Shown piece after piece: positions 29,957 to 39,912 of a stretch of 48,564 nucleotides of DNA. The DNA lies in the NCBI GenBank assembly GCA_012798955.1, contig JAAZMF010000166.1, forward strand, positions 1 through 48,564, written 5' to 3'. The notes beneath the pieces were generated by a model. The model made no database searches. It was not told where the DNA came from and worked only from the letters and a program-made list of their open reading frames with translations. This DNA is from Bacillota bacterium (GTDB taxonomy: Bacteria; Bacillota; Limnochordia; DTU087). Numbering within the stretch: the first letter of the stretch is position 1; the number at the start of each line of letters is the position of its first letter. The position numbers were made by a program, and so were the translations under genes.

Positions 29957-30730
29957 ATGCCAGCATTGAAAATGGTCTACCAGGAAAATCTCTCATATAG
30001 ACGGGATAAGCAGTTGGTGGCTAAGTATCTCGCCCAGTATGAAAAAACCAAATCACCGGAGTTGCTGGAAGTCTTGGTGCAAGCCCACTGGGAACTAGTG
30101 GAATATCTGGCAGGGAAGTTCTCCAAAGATGCTCAGCTACGGGAGGATCTTATCCAGGTAGGAGGGATAGGTCTTACCAAAGCCCTCCAGCGGTTTGATA
30201 GTGACCGTGGTGTATTGTTTGTAACCTATGCAACACCTACCATTGTCGGGGAGATCAAGCGCTACCTAAGGGACAGCACTTGGAGTGTCAAAATAGGTAG
30301 ACAGTCAAAGGCCCTTTATTATCAGATGGAAGAGGCTAGAAGCTACCTAACTAGCAAGAATGGAAAGACACCAACCCTAAAAGAAATCAGCGAGTGGCTC
30401 AATGTAGATGAAGAGAAACTGATTGAGGCTTCCGAAGCTGGCCCAAATCGCGTGACAGCCTCCTTCCAACAGGAGACTAGTGGCGAAGAAATGGTCCTTG
30501 AAGATCTTCTTGGTGATGCCGATTTGGACTATGACGCAGTGGAGAACCGGATTTTACTTAAGGATAGTATGGCTATTTTGCCGGAGAGGGATCGGCAGAT
30601 TCTATATCTACGATATGTGGAAGGTTTGTCCCAGAGCCTAGTAGCGGAGATGTTGGGCATATCGCAGATGCACGTATCTCGCCTAGAACGCAAGTCTTTA
30701 GCTATGCTAAGATCAGCAGTTGCATTCTAG
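29957..30730 (+). CDS. RNA polymerase sigma factor, SigB/SigF/SigG subfamily
   Basis: EDLIQVGGIGLTKALQRFDSDRGVLFVTYATPTIVGEIKRYLRD region 2; region 4 LPERDRQILYLRYVEGLSQSLVAEMLGISQMHVSRLE. Confidence 0.9.
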   Translation: MPALKMVYQENLSYRRDKQLVAKYLAQYEKTKSPELLEVLVQAHWELVEYLAGKFSKDAQLREDLIQVGGIGLTKALQRFDSDRGVLFVTYATPTIVGEIKRYLRDSTWSVKIGRQSKALYYQMEEARSYLTSKNGKTPTLKEISEWLNVDEEKLIEASEAGPNRVTASFQQETSGEEMVLEDLLGDADLDYDAVENRILLKDSMAILPERDRQILYLRYVEGLSQSLVAEMLGISQMHVSRLERKSLAMLRSAVAF

Positions 30731-30860
30731 TTGCTCTAAACGGCACATCAAGGCCTAAGCAGAAGCTAGGTAGCCGATTGGCCAACCCTGGCTTTTTGTG
30801 ATTACAATAGGAATGCCGGGATAAAAGTGATTAAGTCGTGGATGGAGTCATGATTGCCAT

Positions 30861-31733
30861 ATGCAGGGAAACATGGGATCTACAGATCAAGCAAGTAACC
30901 ATTATGTAACTAGTCCCCAGAGGCCTAAGTTGGGGCTCGCGCTTGGCGGAGGAGCTGCGCGGGGGATTGCTCATATAGGTATACTGCAAGTACTTTGGGA
31001 AAATGGCATTGGCATAGATGCGATTGCGGGAACTAGTGCTGGGGCAATGGTAGGTGCGCTAGTTGCTGCGGGCATTAACCCCAGTAAAGTGGCTGAGATT
31101 GCCAGGGCGAGCAATTATTGGTTCTTGGCCAAAGATATTTCACTACGCAAGGCCGGTATTTTGCAGTCAACAGGTATCGAAAAATGGATGCGGCGCCATA
31201 TTAAAGACAAATCCTTTGCCGAACTGGAGATACCTCTGGCGGTGGTGACAACGAACATCCTAGATGGGGGGACTGTGGTCTTCACTGAGGGCGATGTGGC
31301 TTGGGCCGCGCGGGTAAGTGCCACAGTACCCGGCATATACGCACCTGTAGAGTATGGCGATGACTTGCTTGTCGATGGGGGCCTTACCCAAAATGTACCG
31401 GTAGAGGCGCTACTAAGTATGGGAGTGGACATAACCCTTGCAGTTAGTCTAAATGAATCGTTCTGGCATCGGGGTATGCCGGAGCATCCAGTCGAGACAA
31501 TTCAACAAGCCATTACTATCTTGCAGAGAGCCCATATCGGTAGGCAACTAAGCAAGGCTGACTTAGTCGTTGCCCCCGATTTACAAGAGCTAAGCCTGAC
31601 AGACTTTAAGGAAGTAGATGAGTTTCTAAGATTAGGTAGAGTGGCTATGGAAGCGGCCTTACCTAGGCTTAATGCTATACTAGACATGTGGGCAGAAAGG
31701 AAGGACACCTATGGGCAAATCGTCGGTAGCTAA
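30861..31733 (+). CDS. patatin-like phospholipase (RssA family)
   Basis: LGLALGGGAARGIAHIGIL oxyanion motif, GTSAGAMVGAL (GxSxG), VDGGL. Confidence 0.9.
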   Translation: MQGNMGSTDQASNHYVTSPQRPKLGLALGGGAARGIAHIGILQVLWENGIGIDAIAGTSAGAMVGALVAAGINPSKVAEIARASNYWFLAKDISLRKAGILQSTGIEKWMRRHIKDKSFAELEIPLAVVTTNILDGGTVVFTEGDVAWAARVSATVPGIYAPVEYGDDLLVDGGLTQNVPVEALLSMGVDITLAVSLNESFWHRGMPEHPVETIQQAITILQRAHIGRQLSKADLVVAPDLQELSLTDFKEVDEFLRLGRVAMEAALPRLNAILDMWAERKDTYGQIVGS

Positions 31734-32253
31734 AATTGATCCCCTAATAGGGGTTGTTCTGGGCAGTGATAGTGATTTGCCGGTATTGGCCCCCGGCCTT
31801 AAGATGCTAGAGGATTGGGCCATACCCTTTGAGGTGCATATCCTCTCAGCCCATCGCACACCTGAAGCTGCAGCTGACTACGGTAGGTCGGCTGAGGTAC
31901 GGGGCCTTCAAGTTCTGATTGCAGCTGCCGGTATGGCAGCCCATCTCCCCGGAGTGTTGGCCTCTTATACAACTCTTCCGGTGATTGGCCTACCAGTAGC
32001 TAGTGGCCATCTAGGAGGGAAGGATGCTTTGTACGCCATCGTACAGATGCCTCCAGGTATACCAGTGGCAACAGTAGGTATTAATGCCGGGAAAAACGCT
32101 ATATTGCTAGCGCTGGAGATTTTGGCCTTGGCTAACCCGCTTTACCAAGACAAACTCAAGGCGTTCCGCAAAGAACAGGCCCAGGGAGTCCTAGACAAGG
32201 ATGCCCACCTGCAAGAACGTGGCTTTCAAGGGTATGGTGTTGCGCGTACATAG
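31711..32253 (+). CDS. purE: 5-(carboxyamino)imidazole ribonucleotide mutase
   Basis: [34 protein letters not shown] motifs; overlaps the patatin gene by 23 nt. Confidence 0.95.
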   Translation: MGKSSVAKIDPLIGVVLGSDSDLPVLAPGLKMLEDWAIPFEVHILSAHRTPEAAADYGRSAEVRGLQVLIAAAGMAAHLPGVLASYTTLPVIGLPVASGHLGGKDALYAIVQMPPGIPVATVGINAGKNAILLALEILALANPLYQDKLKAFRKEQAQGVLDKDAHLQERGFQGYGVART

Positions 32254-32268
32254 ATCCCTTGATATAAT
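32240..32268 (+). promoter_or_regulatory. promoter TTGCGC-17-TATAAT for riboswitch/purL transcript
   Basis: -35 32240-32245, -10 TATAAT 32263-32268, overlapping the purE 3' end. Confidence 0.6.
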
Positions 32269-32310
32269 TGACTTACCACAACACAACTGCATACTCACCT
32301 TTGATGAAAG

Positions 32311-32458
32311 TGCACCTAGGGTTCCGTCGCCATGGGGCGAGTCTGGACCAAGTGGTGCAGGCACTGCGTTTTGCGGCAGTGTTACACCCTAGAAGGATAA
32401 AAGCCTGGGCGGGTAGGTTTCACATGAGATTAGTGTAAACCTGCCTGCCTTTTGTTTT
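32311..32458 (+). ncRNA. ykkC-family riboswitch (probable PRPP-sensing subtype 2b) with intrinsic terminator
   Basis: CTAGGGTTCCG ... GTCTGGACCAAG ... CCCTAGAAGGATAAAAGCCTGGGCGGG core; P1 CTAGGG/CCCTAG, hairpins TCGCC/GGCGA and CACTGC/GCAGTG; terminator GGCGGGTAGGTTT/AAACCTGCCTGCC-TTTTG (32409-32453); upstream of purL. Confidence 0.82.
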
Positions 32459-32503
32459 GGCTTGGTATATCAGGAGGAAAAGACTTAAGGAGGCTACAAC
32501 AAT

Positions 32504-34741
32504 ATGTCAGCTGGCAACAATGCCAAATGGGAAGATATGGGGATTAGTGCTACTGAATATGCCACAATCGTGGACATGCTTGGCCGAGAACCTAATGAGT
32601 TGGAGTTAGCTCTTTTTTCTGTGATGTGGTCAGAGCATTGTGGGTACAAGTATTCAAGAGCCCTTCTTTCGAAATTGCCCACTGAAGGTAGCCAAGTACT
32701 ACAGGGGCCGGGGGAAAATGCCGGCATCATCGATATCAAGGATGGTCAGGCCATTGTCATGAAAATCGAAAGCCATAACCACCCCTCCGCCATAGAACCA
32801 TATGCTGGAGCGGCCACAGGTGTGGGAGGTATCCTGCGGGACATTTTCACCATGGGGGCTAGGCCTATCGCTGGCCTAAATTCTCTGCGTTTTGGTGCTC
32901 TATCTGATCCCCATCAGCAAAGCCTACTAAAAGGGGCCATAAAGGGCATGGCAGGCTATGGGAACACCGTTGGAGTGCCCATGATTGCAGGGGAAATCTA
33001 TTTTGATGAATCATACAGTGGTAATTGCCTGGTGAATGCCATGGCCGTTGGTTTGCTGGAAAAAGACGATCCAATGGCCAAAGGTCTAGCTACAGGGGTA
33101 GGCAACACTGTAATGGCCGCGGGTACACCCACCGGGCGAGACGGTATCGAGGGTGCAGCTTTTGCATCGGTGGAGCTTACCGAAGCGTCACAGGAAAGGC
33201 GCTCTGCCATACCCCAGGGTTACCCTGAAACTGGCAAGCGGTTGATCGGGGCTTGCCTCGAGGCCATTGCATCGGGACACTTAGTTGGTATCCAGGACAT
33301 GGGTGCCGCTGGCCTTACGAGCTCGGCCAGTGAAATGGCGTATAGGGGAGAGCATGGGATTGAACTGGACATGGATCGTATTCCGGTTAGGGAAGAGAAC
33401 ATGACACCCTATGAGATAATGTTGTCAGAGACTCAAGAACGCATGCTATTTGTGGTTAAGGCCGGAGAAGAGGCTGCCATAGAGGCTATTTTCACCAAGT
33501 GGGATATCCCGGTGGCTACTGTTGGGAAAGTCACCGATGATGGCATGATGCGCCTCAAGAAAGGCGACACCACATTGGCAGAGGTGCCGGCTAAAGCCTT
33601 AGCCAGTGCCCCTATGTATCAGCCGGAAGCCCATCGCCCCGCCTATCTAGCCGACACAACTAGTTTTGATCTAAGTAGCCTACCACAACCAGAAGATCAC
33701 AATGCTATACTCTTGAGGTTGCTTGCCACGCCGAATATTGCCAGTAAGGAGTGGGCCTACCAGCAATTCGACTATTCGGCCCAGGGTAACACGTTGATAC
33801 CACCGGGTCAGACCGGCGCTGGGTTACTCAAGGTTCAGGGCACAGACAAGGCCATTGGTTTTAGTGTTGATTGTAACGCCCGATTCTGCTATCTCGATCC
33901 TAAGAGCGGTGCAGCAGCGGCAGTGGCTGAGGCAGCCCGCAACTTGGTCTGCAGTGGTGCTAAGCCACTAGCTGCTACAGACGGTTTAAATTTTGGTAAC
34001 CCAGAAAAGCCTGAGATTTATTGGCAGTTTTCCGAGACTATTGATGGAATAGCCGAGGCATGTAAAGTCCTAGATACACCCATCGTTGGTGGAAATGTAT
34101 CCTTCTATAATGAGAGTAAAGGCCAGGCCATCTATCCTACGCCCATTATTGGCATGCTAGGTTTGGTAAGTGATGCCGATAGTATTTGCACGCAAAGCTT
34201 CAAGCAAGCGGGGGATGCAATTGTGCTCCTTGGTATCAATAAGGGAGAATTAGGTGGTAGCGAATACCTTGCCACCATTTGTGGCCTAACTACCGGGCGA
34301 CCGCCGGAGATGGATCTTGATCTTGAAAAACGGGTACAGGATGCATGCCTAAGGGCCATCAAAGAGGGGTTAGTGCGCTCTGCCCATGATTGCAGTGAAG
34401 GCGGATTGGCAGTGACTTTAGCTGAGTGTTGCATTCTGGGACAGCTAGGCGCCTCCGTCACCTTAACAGACCATGTTCCACCGGCAGAGCTACTCTATGG
34501 AGAAAGCCATAGCCGTATAGTGTTGTCGGTTGCCCAGGAGAACCTAACTAAGCTAGAGAAGCTGGCTGAAGAGCAAGATGTGCCTATGGAGGTAATCGGG
34601 GAGGTACAATCGGGACATTTGGAGATACGGGCCTTGACGTGCAATGACGACAGGGCCAAGAAGCTCCTTGTGAATTTGCCAATACAGAAACTAGAAAGCA
34701 CGTGGCGGGAGGCTATTGCATGCCACATGAATCGGTCATGA
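32504..34741 (+). CDS. purL: phosphoribosylformylglycinamidine synthase subunit (small PurL type)
   Basis: ALFSVMWSEHCGYKYSR, IVMKIESHNHPSAIEPYAGAATGVGGILRDIFTMGARP motifs; 745 aa. Confidence 0.95.
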   Translation: MSAGNNAKWEDMGISATEYATIVDMLGREPNELELALFSVMWSEHCGYKYSRALLSKLPTEGSQVLQGPGENAGIIDIKDGQAIVMKIESHNHPSAIEPYAGAATGVGGILRDIFTMGARPIAGLNSLRFGALSDPHQQSLLKGAIKGMAGYGNTVGVPMIAGEIYFDESYSGNCLVNAMAVGLLEKDDPMAKGLATGVGNTVMAAGTPTGRDGIEGAAFASVELTEASQERRSAIPQGYPETGKRLIGACLEAIASGHLVGIQDMGAAGLTSSASEMAYRGEHGIELDMDRIPVREENMTPYEIMLSETQERMLFVVKAGEEAAIEAIFTKWDIPVATVGKVTDDGMMRLKKGDTTLAEVPAKALASAPMYQPEAHRPAYLADTTSFDLSSLPQPEDHNAILLRLLATPNIASKEWAYQQFDYSAQGNTLIPPGQTGAGLLKVQGTDKAIGFSVDCNARFCYLDPKSGAAAAVAEAARNLVCSGAKPLAATDGLNFGNPEKPEIYWQFSETIDGIAEACKVLDTPIVGGNVSFYNESKGQAIYPTPIIGMLGLVSDADSICTQSFKQAGDAIVLLGINKGELGGSEYLATICGLTTGRPPEMDLDLEKRVQDACLRAIKEGLVRSAHDCSEGGLAVTLAECCILGQLGASVTLTDHVPPAELLYGESHSRIVLSVAQENLTKLEKLAEEQDVPMEVIGEVQSGHLEIRALTCNDDRAKKLLVNLPIQKLESTWREAIACHMNRS

Positions 34742-36153
34742 CATCAGAGCTGGATTTCGGTAAGCCTCAGGAAGCCTGTGGTGTTGTAGGTATCTTCGGG
34801 GATAATCGCAGTACCAATGTCGCGTCACTGTGCTACCTTGGCCTCTATGCTTTGCAGCATCGGGGCCAGGAGAGCGCTGGCATGGTCACCTCCGATGGCA
34901 AGAATCTTTGGCTAGATAAAGGACCTGGCTTGGTTCCCGATGTGTTTAATCAAGAGCATATTGATCGATTGCCGGGCCATGCGGCCATAGGCCATGTGCG
35001 GCTAGCCACAGACAAGGACCGCCATGTAGTGAACACACAACCTTTAGTAGTTCGTTCTACCTTTGGTAGCTTGGCTATCGCCCAAAATGGTAGTCTCGTC
35101 AATGGAGGAGATTTAAAGAAGGGTTTACTTGATGCCGGTGCCGTGCTACAGACCGATACTGATTCAGAGATCGTATTAAATCTGATAGCTAAAAGCAAGC
35201 AGAAAGATTTGCCCGGGGCAGTAGCGGAGATCCTCAAGCTTTTGAAAGGAGCCTATGCCTTAGTGATCTTAAGTGAGAATATGCTACTGGCAGCACGGGA
35301 TCCTTTGGGTAATCGGCCTTTGAGCCTAGGTAGGCTAGATGAGGGCTATATTGTAGCATCCGAATCATGCGCTGTGGCTAATCTTGGTGGTGAATTGCTG
35401 AGGGAAGTGCAGCCTGGGGAGCTTCTGGTCCTCGATCAATCAGGCTATTATACCCACACCTTGCTACCGTCGGATAGAAAAGCATTGTGTGCCTTTGAGC
35501 ATATCTATTTTGCTAGGCCTGATAGTCGCTTAGGGGGCCAAAACGCCTACCTAGTTCGCAAAGCCATTGGTCGGGAATTGGCGTTGGAATCAGTAGTAGA
35601 AGCTGATGTGGTGATTGGTGCGCCGGACTCAGGAATCTCACCGGCCCTTGGTTTTGCTGAGGCAGCAGGCATCCCCTTTGAGACAGGTGTGATCAAGAAT
35701 CGCTATGTGGGACGGGCGTTTCTGCAACCAACCCAGGCAAGACGGGATCTTACTGTTCGCATCAAGCTAAATCCCATTGCCGAAGTACTCGATGGGAAGC
35801 GAGTGGCTGTGATCGATGACTCCATAGTGAGGGGGACGACTTCCGGTAAGCTTATTGGCCTGCTGAGAGAGGCTGGTGCTCGGGAAGTACACATGTATGT
35901 TGCCTCCCCACCATATCGGTACCCATGCTTCTATGGGATCGAGCCATCGTCTAAGAACGAGTTGGTTGCACGGGGGCGGACCGTAGAGGAGCTTCGCAGC
36001 TTCATCGGAGCCAATTCTCTGCAATATGTGTCACTGGAGGGGCTAGCTAGAGCCCTTGAGATACCTAAGGAGGAGCTTTGCTTGGCCTGTTTCACCGGCG
36101 ATTACCCTGTGTCTGCCACAGACGGGTGCAAAAAGGCCTCCAAGAGACTATGA
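34738..36153 (+). CDS. purF: amidophosphoribosyltransferase
   Basis: EACGVVGIFG N-terminal glutaminase, YALQHRGQESAGM, VAVIDDSIVRGTTS; ATG overlaps the purL TGA. Confidence 0.95.
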   Translation: MTSELDFGKPQEACGVVGIFGDNRSTNVASLCYLGLYALQHRGQESAGMVTSDGKNLWLDKGPGLVPDVFNQEHIDRLPGHAAIGHVRLATDKDRHVVNTQPLVVRSTFGSLAIAQNGSLVNGGDLKKGLLDAGAVLQTDTDSEIVLNLIAKSKQKDLPGAVAEILKLLKGAYALVILSENMLLAARDPLGNRPLSLGRLDEGYIVASESCAVANLGGELLREVQPGELLVLDQSGYYTHTLLPSDRKALCAFEHIYFARPDSRLGGQNAYLVRKAIGRELALESVVEADVVIGAPDSGISPALGFAEAAGIPFETGVIKNRYVGRAFLQPTQARRDLTVRIKLNPIAEVLDGKRVAVIDDSIVRGTTSGKLIGLLREAGAREVHMYVASPPYRYPCFYGIEPSSKNELVARGRTVEELRSFIGANSLQYVSLEGLARALEIPKEELCLACFTGDYPVSATDGCKKASKRL

Positions 36154-36200
36154 GCATGCCTTATTTGGCGAGGTTCCGATGGTGATTGTAGAAGAGTTTA

Positions 36201-37247
36201 ATGGGGGGAAGAGTGTTGTCTGAAAGTACGTATAGGGCGGCAGGTGTGGATATCCATGCCGGGTATGAGGTAGTTAAGCGGATTCGCAAACATACCGAAT
36301 CTACCTTTCGGCCAGAAGTGTTAGCGAATATCGGTAGCTTTGGATCTCTATTTGCCTTGGATACAACTAAGTATCAAGAGCCTGTCTTGGTGGCTGGAAC
36401 TGATGGCGTAGGGACTAAGCTGAAGATTGCATTCATGATGGACAAGCACGATACTATTGGTGTTGATGTAGTAGCCTATTGTGTCAATGATATCATCTGC
36501 CAAGGGGCCGAACCCTTGTTTTTCTTGGATTATCTTGCTGTTGGTAAGACGTATCCACAGAAAATTGAACAGATTGTGGCTGGTGTTGCCGAAGGCTGCC
36601 GTCAAGCGGGCTGCGCCTTGGTGGGTGGCGAAACCGCGGAAATGCCTGGTTTCTACCCAGAGGATGAATACGATTTAGCCGGCTTTACAGTGGGAGTAGT
36701 CGAGCGGTCTAAGGCTTTAACAGGGGCAGGGGCTAGGGCTGGGGACGTTGTCATCGGTCTAGCTTCTAGTGGCTTACAAAGCAGTGGGTTTTCCTTGGTT
36801 CGCAAGATATTTTTCCATGACCATAACTACAGCATAACACATCGATTTGATGACCTTGCTCGCACCCTTGGTGAGGAATTACTGGAACCAACCACAGTCT
36901 ATGTAAAACCTATTCTTGATCTGATTGCTGAGTATGACGTGGTGGGCGTAGCCAACATCAGTGGAGGAGGTCTTCCTGAGAACTTGCCTCGCTCCATGCC
37001 GGAAAATCTAGATGCTGTAATTCGCAAAGGTGCTTGGCCCATTCACCCCATTTTCGACATTTTGCAGAGGGTTGGCAATGTGGCTGAGGAGGAAATGTAT
37101 AATACCTTCAATATGGGTATTGGCATGGCTGTTATAGTAAGGCCCGAAGATGTAGATGCTGCCATGAAGAGGCTCTCTAAGCATGGAATCAATGCCTACG
37201 TTTTAGGTGAGCTCACCCTTGGTCAAGGGCAGGTGGTATTTGCCTAG
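36201..37247 (+). CDS. purM: phosphoribosylformylglycinamidine cyclo-ligase
   Basis: AAGVDIHAGYEVV, VAGTDGVGTKLKIA, VGGETAEMPGFY motifs; start may be GTG 36213. Confidence 0.95.
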   Translation: MGGRVLSESTYRAAGVDIHAGYEVVKRIRKHTESTFRPEVLANIGSFGSLFALDTTKYQEPVLVAGTDGVGTKLKIAFMMDKHDTIGVDVVAYCVNDIICQGAEPLFFLDYLAVGKTYPQKIEQIVAGVAEGCRQAGCALVGGETAEMPGFYPEDEYDLAGFTVGVVERSKALTGAGARAGDVVIGLASSGLQSSGFSLVRKIFFHDHNYSITHRFDDLARTLGEELLEPTTVYVKPILDLIAEYDVVGVANISGGGLPENLPRSMPENLDAVIRKGAWPIHPIFDILQRVGNVAEEEMYNTFNMGIGMAVIVRPEDVDAAMKRLSKHGINAYVLGELTLGQGQVVFA

Positions 37248-37294
37248 AGGCGGCTCTTGTTCTTAAAGGTGCATTATGCTAAGGAGGAAATGGT

Positions 37295-37897
37295 GTGAGT
37301 GTGGGGCGGTTAGCAGTACTCGTCTCAGGACGGGGATCGAACTTGCAGGCTTTAATCGATGCCATAGGGCAAGGCGATCTTGAAGCAGAAATAGTCACGG
37401 TAATCAGTGATCGGGGCGATGCATTAGGCCTCGTGAGGGCAGAAAAAGTCGGCATTCCCACAAGGGTATTTCCCTGGAGAGGCGATGCACACCGGGAAGA
37501 CTATTTTGAAGACATATCTGAAGCTGTATGTGAAGCCCAAGCTGATTTAATCATATTGGCGGGGTTTATGCGGGTGCTTTCACCAAACATAGTACAGAGA
37601 TTTCCCCATAGGATTATTAACATTCATCCTTCGCTACTGCCGGCTTTTCCGGGTCTCCGTGCCCAGCGTCAGGCATTGAAATATGGCGTGAAGTTCGCCG
37701 GTTGCACTGTCCATTTCGTAGATGAAGGAGTAGACTCAGGTCCGATACTAGTTCAAAAAGTCGTGCCCGTTTACCCCGATGATACGGAAAAAGCACTAGA
37801 GGAACGGATTTTGATCCAGGAGCATATCGCTCTGCCAGAGGCTATTCGGTTGGTCCTGGAGGGCAAATGGGAAATACAGGGGAGAAGGGTAGTATGA
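37295..37897 (+). CDS. purN: phosphoribosylglycinamide formyltransferase
   Basis: LAVLVSGRGSNLQALIDA, INIHPSLLPAFPG motifs; GTG start. Confidence 0.95.
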   Translation: MSVGRLAVLVSGRGSNLQALIDAIGQGDLEAEIVTVISDRGDALGLVRAEKVGIPTRVFPWRGDAHREDYFEDISEAVCEAQADLIILAGFMRVLSPNIVQRFPHRIINIHPSLLPAFPGLRAQRQALKYGVKFAGCTVHFVDEGVDSGPILVQKVVPVYPDDTEKALEERILIQEHIALPEAIRLVLEGKWEIQGRRVV

Positions 37898-39162
37898 AGG
37901 TCTTTGTGGTAGGTAGTGGTGGTAGAGAGCATGCTTTGGTCCAAAAGCTTTCTGAAAGTCCTGAAGTTGATTCTATCTGGTGTTATCCTGGCAATGCGGG
38001 CATTAGAGGTATTGCTCAAATACCAAGCTTGGTGGCGCCAGAACCCAGCATATTGGCAGATTTTGCCGAAGCACAAGGAATTGATTTGACGGTGGTGGGT
38101 CCAGAAAACTTCCTGGCCCAGGGTATTGTCGATGTCTTCCGAGGTCGGGGTCTAACGATTTTCGGTCCCACCAAGGCCGCGGCCCAGCTGGAAAGTAGCA
38201 AGATCTTTGCCAAAGCACTTATGGAAAAATACCAAATCCCAACTGCTAATCACTCAGTTTTCACCGATTACGCCAGTGCCAAGAGCTATATAGAAAGGGT
38301 CGGAGCTCCAATAGTTATTAAGGCAGATGGGCTGGCGGCTGGCAAAGGCGTAATAGTGGCCGAAACTGTAGAGGAAGCCCTTGAGGCGGCCAAGGCCACC
38401 TTATCTGGCCAGATGGTCGGTGAGGCCGGGCGACGTATTGTAGTTGAAGAGTTTTTGAAAGGCCAGGAAGTCTCCATATTGGCTCTATGCGATGGATCAG
38501 TCTGTGTTCCTCTTAGCCCTAGCCAAGATCACAAGACCATCGGTGAAGGTGATACAGGGCCTAATACAGGCGGTATGGGTGCTTATAGTCCTGTGCCCGC
38601 CGTAGATTCTGCTCTGGAAAAAGAAATCTATGACACTATACTTAGCCCCGTGCTGGCTGCTTTGCAGGCTGAGGGCATCAAATATACAGGGGTGCTTTAC
38701 GCGGGATTGATGTTGACAGAGTCGGGTCCTAAGGTCATCGAGTTTAACTGCCGTTTTGGTGATCCTGAAACCCAAGTCATTTTGCCCCGGCTAAAAAGTG
38801 ATCTATTTGAACTACTACTAGCCAGCTGCCAGGGTCGCTTGGCCTCTTTGACACCTATCGAATGGGATGCCCGGGCATGTGTTTGTGTCATCGCCGCTTC
38901 AAAAGGGTATCCAGGGGCATATCCAAGAGGCTTACCCATCAGGGGTTTAGAGAATCTTGGTAAGTGTAATGATATCCGCGTTTTCCACGCAGGAACAGCT
39001 CTTTCATCAGGACAAATAGTCACTGCAGGCGGTCGGGTGCTAGGCATATGTGGGCTTGGTAGGGACGTGGGCGAAGCTAGAGAACAGGCCTATACAGCGC
39101 TAGGCGAGATCGATTTTCAAGGGATATACTACCGTCGAGATATAGGTTGGCGGGCCCTTTAA
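37894..39162 (+). CDS. purD: phosphoribosylamine--glycine ligase
   Basis: MKVFVVGSGGREHALVQKL, VVVGPENFLAQGIVD-like, CRFGDPETQVILPRL motifs; ATGA overlap with purN. Confidence 0.95.
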   Translation: MKVFVVGSGGREHALVQKLSESPEVDSIWCYPGNAGIRGIAQIPSLVAPEPSILADFAEAQGIDLTVVGPENFLAQGIVDVFRGRGLTIFGPTKAAAQLESSKIFAKALMEKYQIPTANHSVFTDYASAKSYIERVGAPIVIKADGLAAGKGVIVAETVEEALEAAKATLSGQMVGEAGRRIVVEEFLKGQEVSILALCDGSVCVPLSPSQDHKTIGEGDTGPNTGGMGAYSPVPAVDSALEKEIYDTILSPVLAALQAEGIKYTGVLYAGLMLTESGPKVIEFNCRFGDPETQVILPRLKSDLFELLLASCQGRLASLTPIEWDARACVCVIAASKGYPGAYPRGLPIRGLENLGKCNDIRVFHAGTALSSGQIVTAGGRVLGICGLGRDVGEAREQAYTALGEIDFQGIYYRRDIGWRAL

Positions 39163-39188
39163 TGGCCAGCCCCTTCTTATGCCACAGT

Positions 39189-39217
39189 TTGCCCTGTGAC
39201 CGAAGATCGTCTATAAT
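39189..39217 (+). promoter_or_regulatory. promoter TTGCCC-17-TATAAT
   Basis: -35 39189-39194, -10 39212-39217 upstream of the metallophosphoesterase. Confidence 0.6.
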
Positions 39218-39256
39218 GTTACCATAGATAAACTGGTGAAAAAGAGGGGGCTTTCC

Positions 39257-39889
39257 TTGCATTTCCTTATAGTAGCCGATCACATTGATCCATTACTATA
39301 TGATCACTACAGACCGGAACGGTTTCCAAGTATTGATCTGATTCTTGCCTGTGGTGATTTGAAACAGTGGTATTTGTCTTATTTGATGTCCACTTTTAAT
39401 GCCCCTCTGTATTATGTGCGGGGCAATCATGACTCAGCATACGAACAAGAACCTCCTGAGGGTGGGGAGGATATCCATGGGCGCATCGTCACTCATAAAG
39501 GTGTGCGGATCATGGGCTTTGAGGGTAGTCACGTCTACACACGGGACGCTGTACAGTACACTGAGCGGGAGATGTATTGGAGATACATGCGTACACGTTT
39601 TGGGCTGTGGCGGCAGGGGGGAGTGGATATCGTAATTACCCACGCGCCTCCCAAAGGGATTCATGATATGCAGAACGTTACCCATGCTGGATTCTCTACC
39701 TTTACTAGAATTATAGAAAGGCACTCCCCGAGATACTTCTTTCACGGCCATACCCACCTAAATTATGGCCGTAGGCAAGAGCGGGTAACTAAGGTAGAGG
39801 ATACCTATGTGATCAATGCCTATGGGTTCTATGTACTCAATTACGAAGGGGGCCCAGAGGGCAGTACGGCCTACCAGACCCCCCGATGA
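39257..39889 (+). CDS. metallophosphoesterase
   Basis: FLIVADHID, YVRGNHDS, VITHAPP, FHGHTH motifs; TTG start likely at 39257. Confidence 0.85.
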   Translation: MHFLIVADHIDPLLYDHYRPERFPSIDLILACGDLKQWYLSYLMSTFNAPLYYVRGNHDSAYEQEPPEGGEDIHGRIVTHKGVRIMGFEGSHVYTRDAVQYTEREMYWRYMRTRFGLWRQGGVDIVITHAPPKGIHDMQNVTHAGFSTFTRIIERHSPRYFFHGHTHLNYGRRQERVTKVEDTYVINAYGFYVLNYEGGPEGSTAYQTPR

Positions 39890-39912
39890 TCGATGATTGC
39901 GTGATGAATGCC

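Noticed and set aside
32270-32315. Tandem guanine aptamer in front of the ykkC-family RNA
   Set aside because: Too short (~40 nt) and lacking the conserved purine-aptamer junction.
1-39890. Many antisense ORFs of 60-170 aa in the supplied track (e.g. 1773-2243, 7072-7515, 9421-9825)
   Set aside because: Shadow ORFs opposite conserved metabolic genes; no domain-like composition or ribosome-binding sites noticed.
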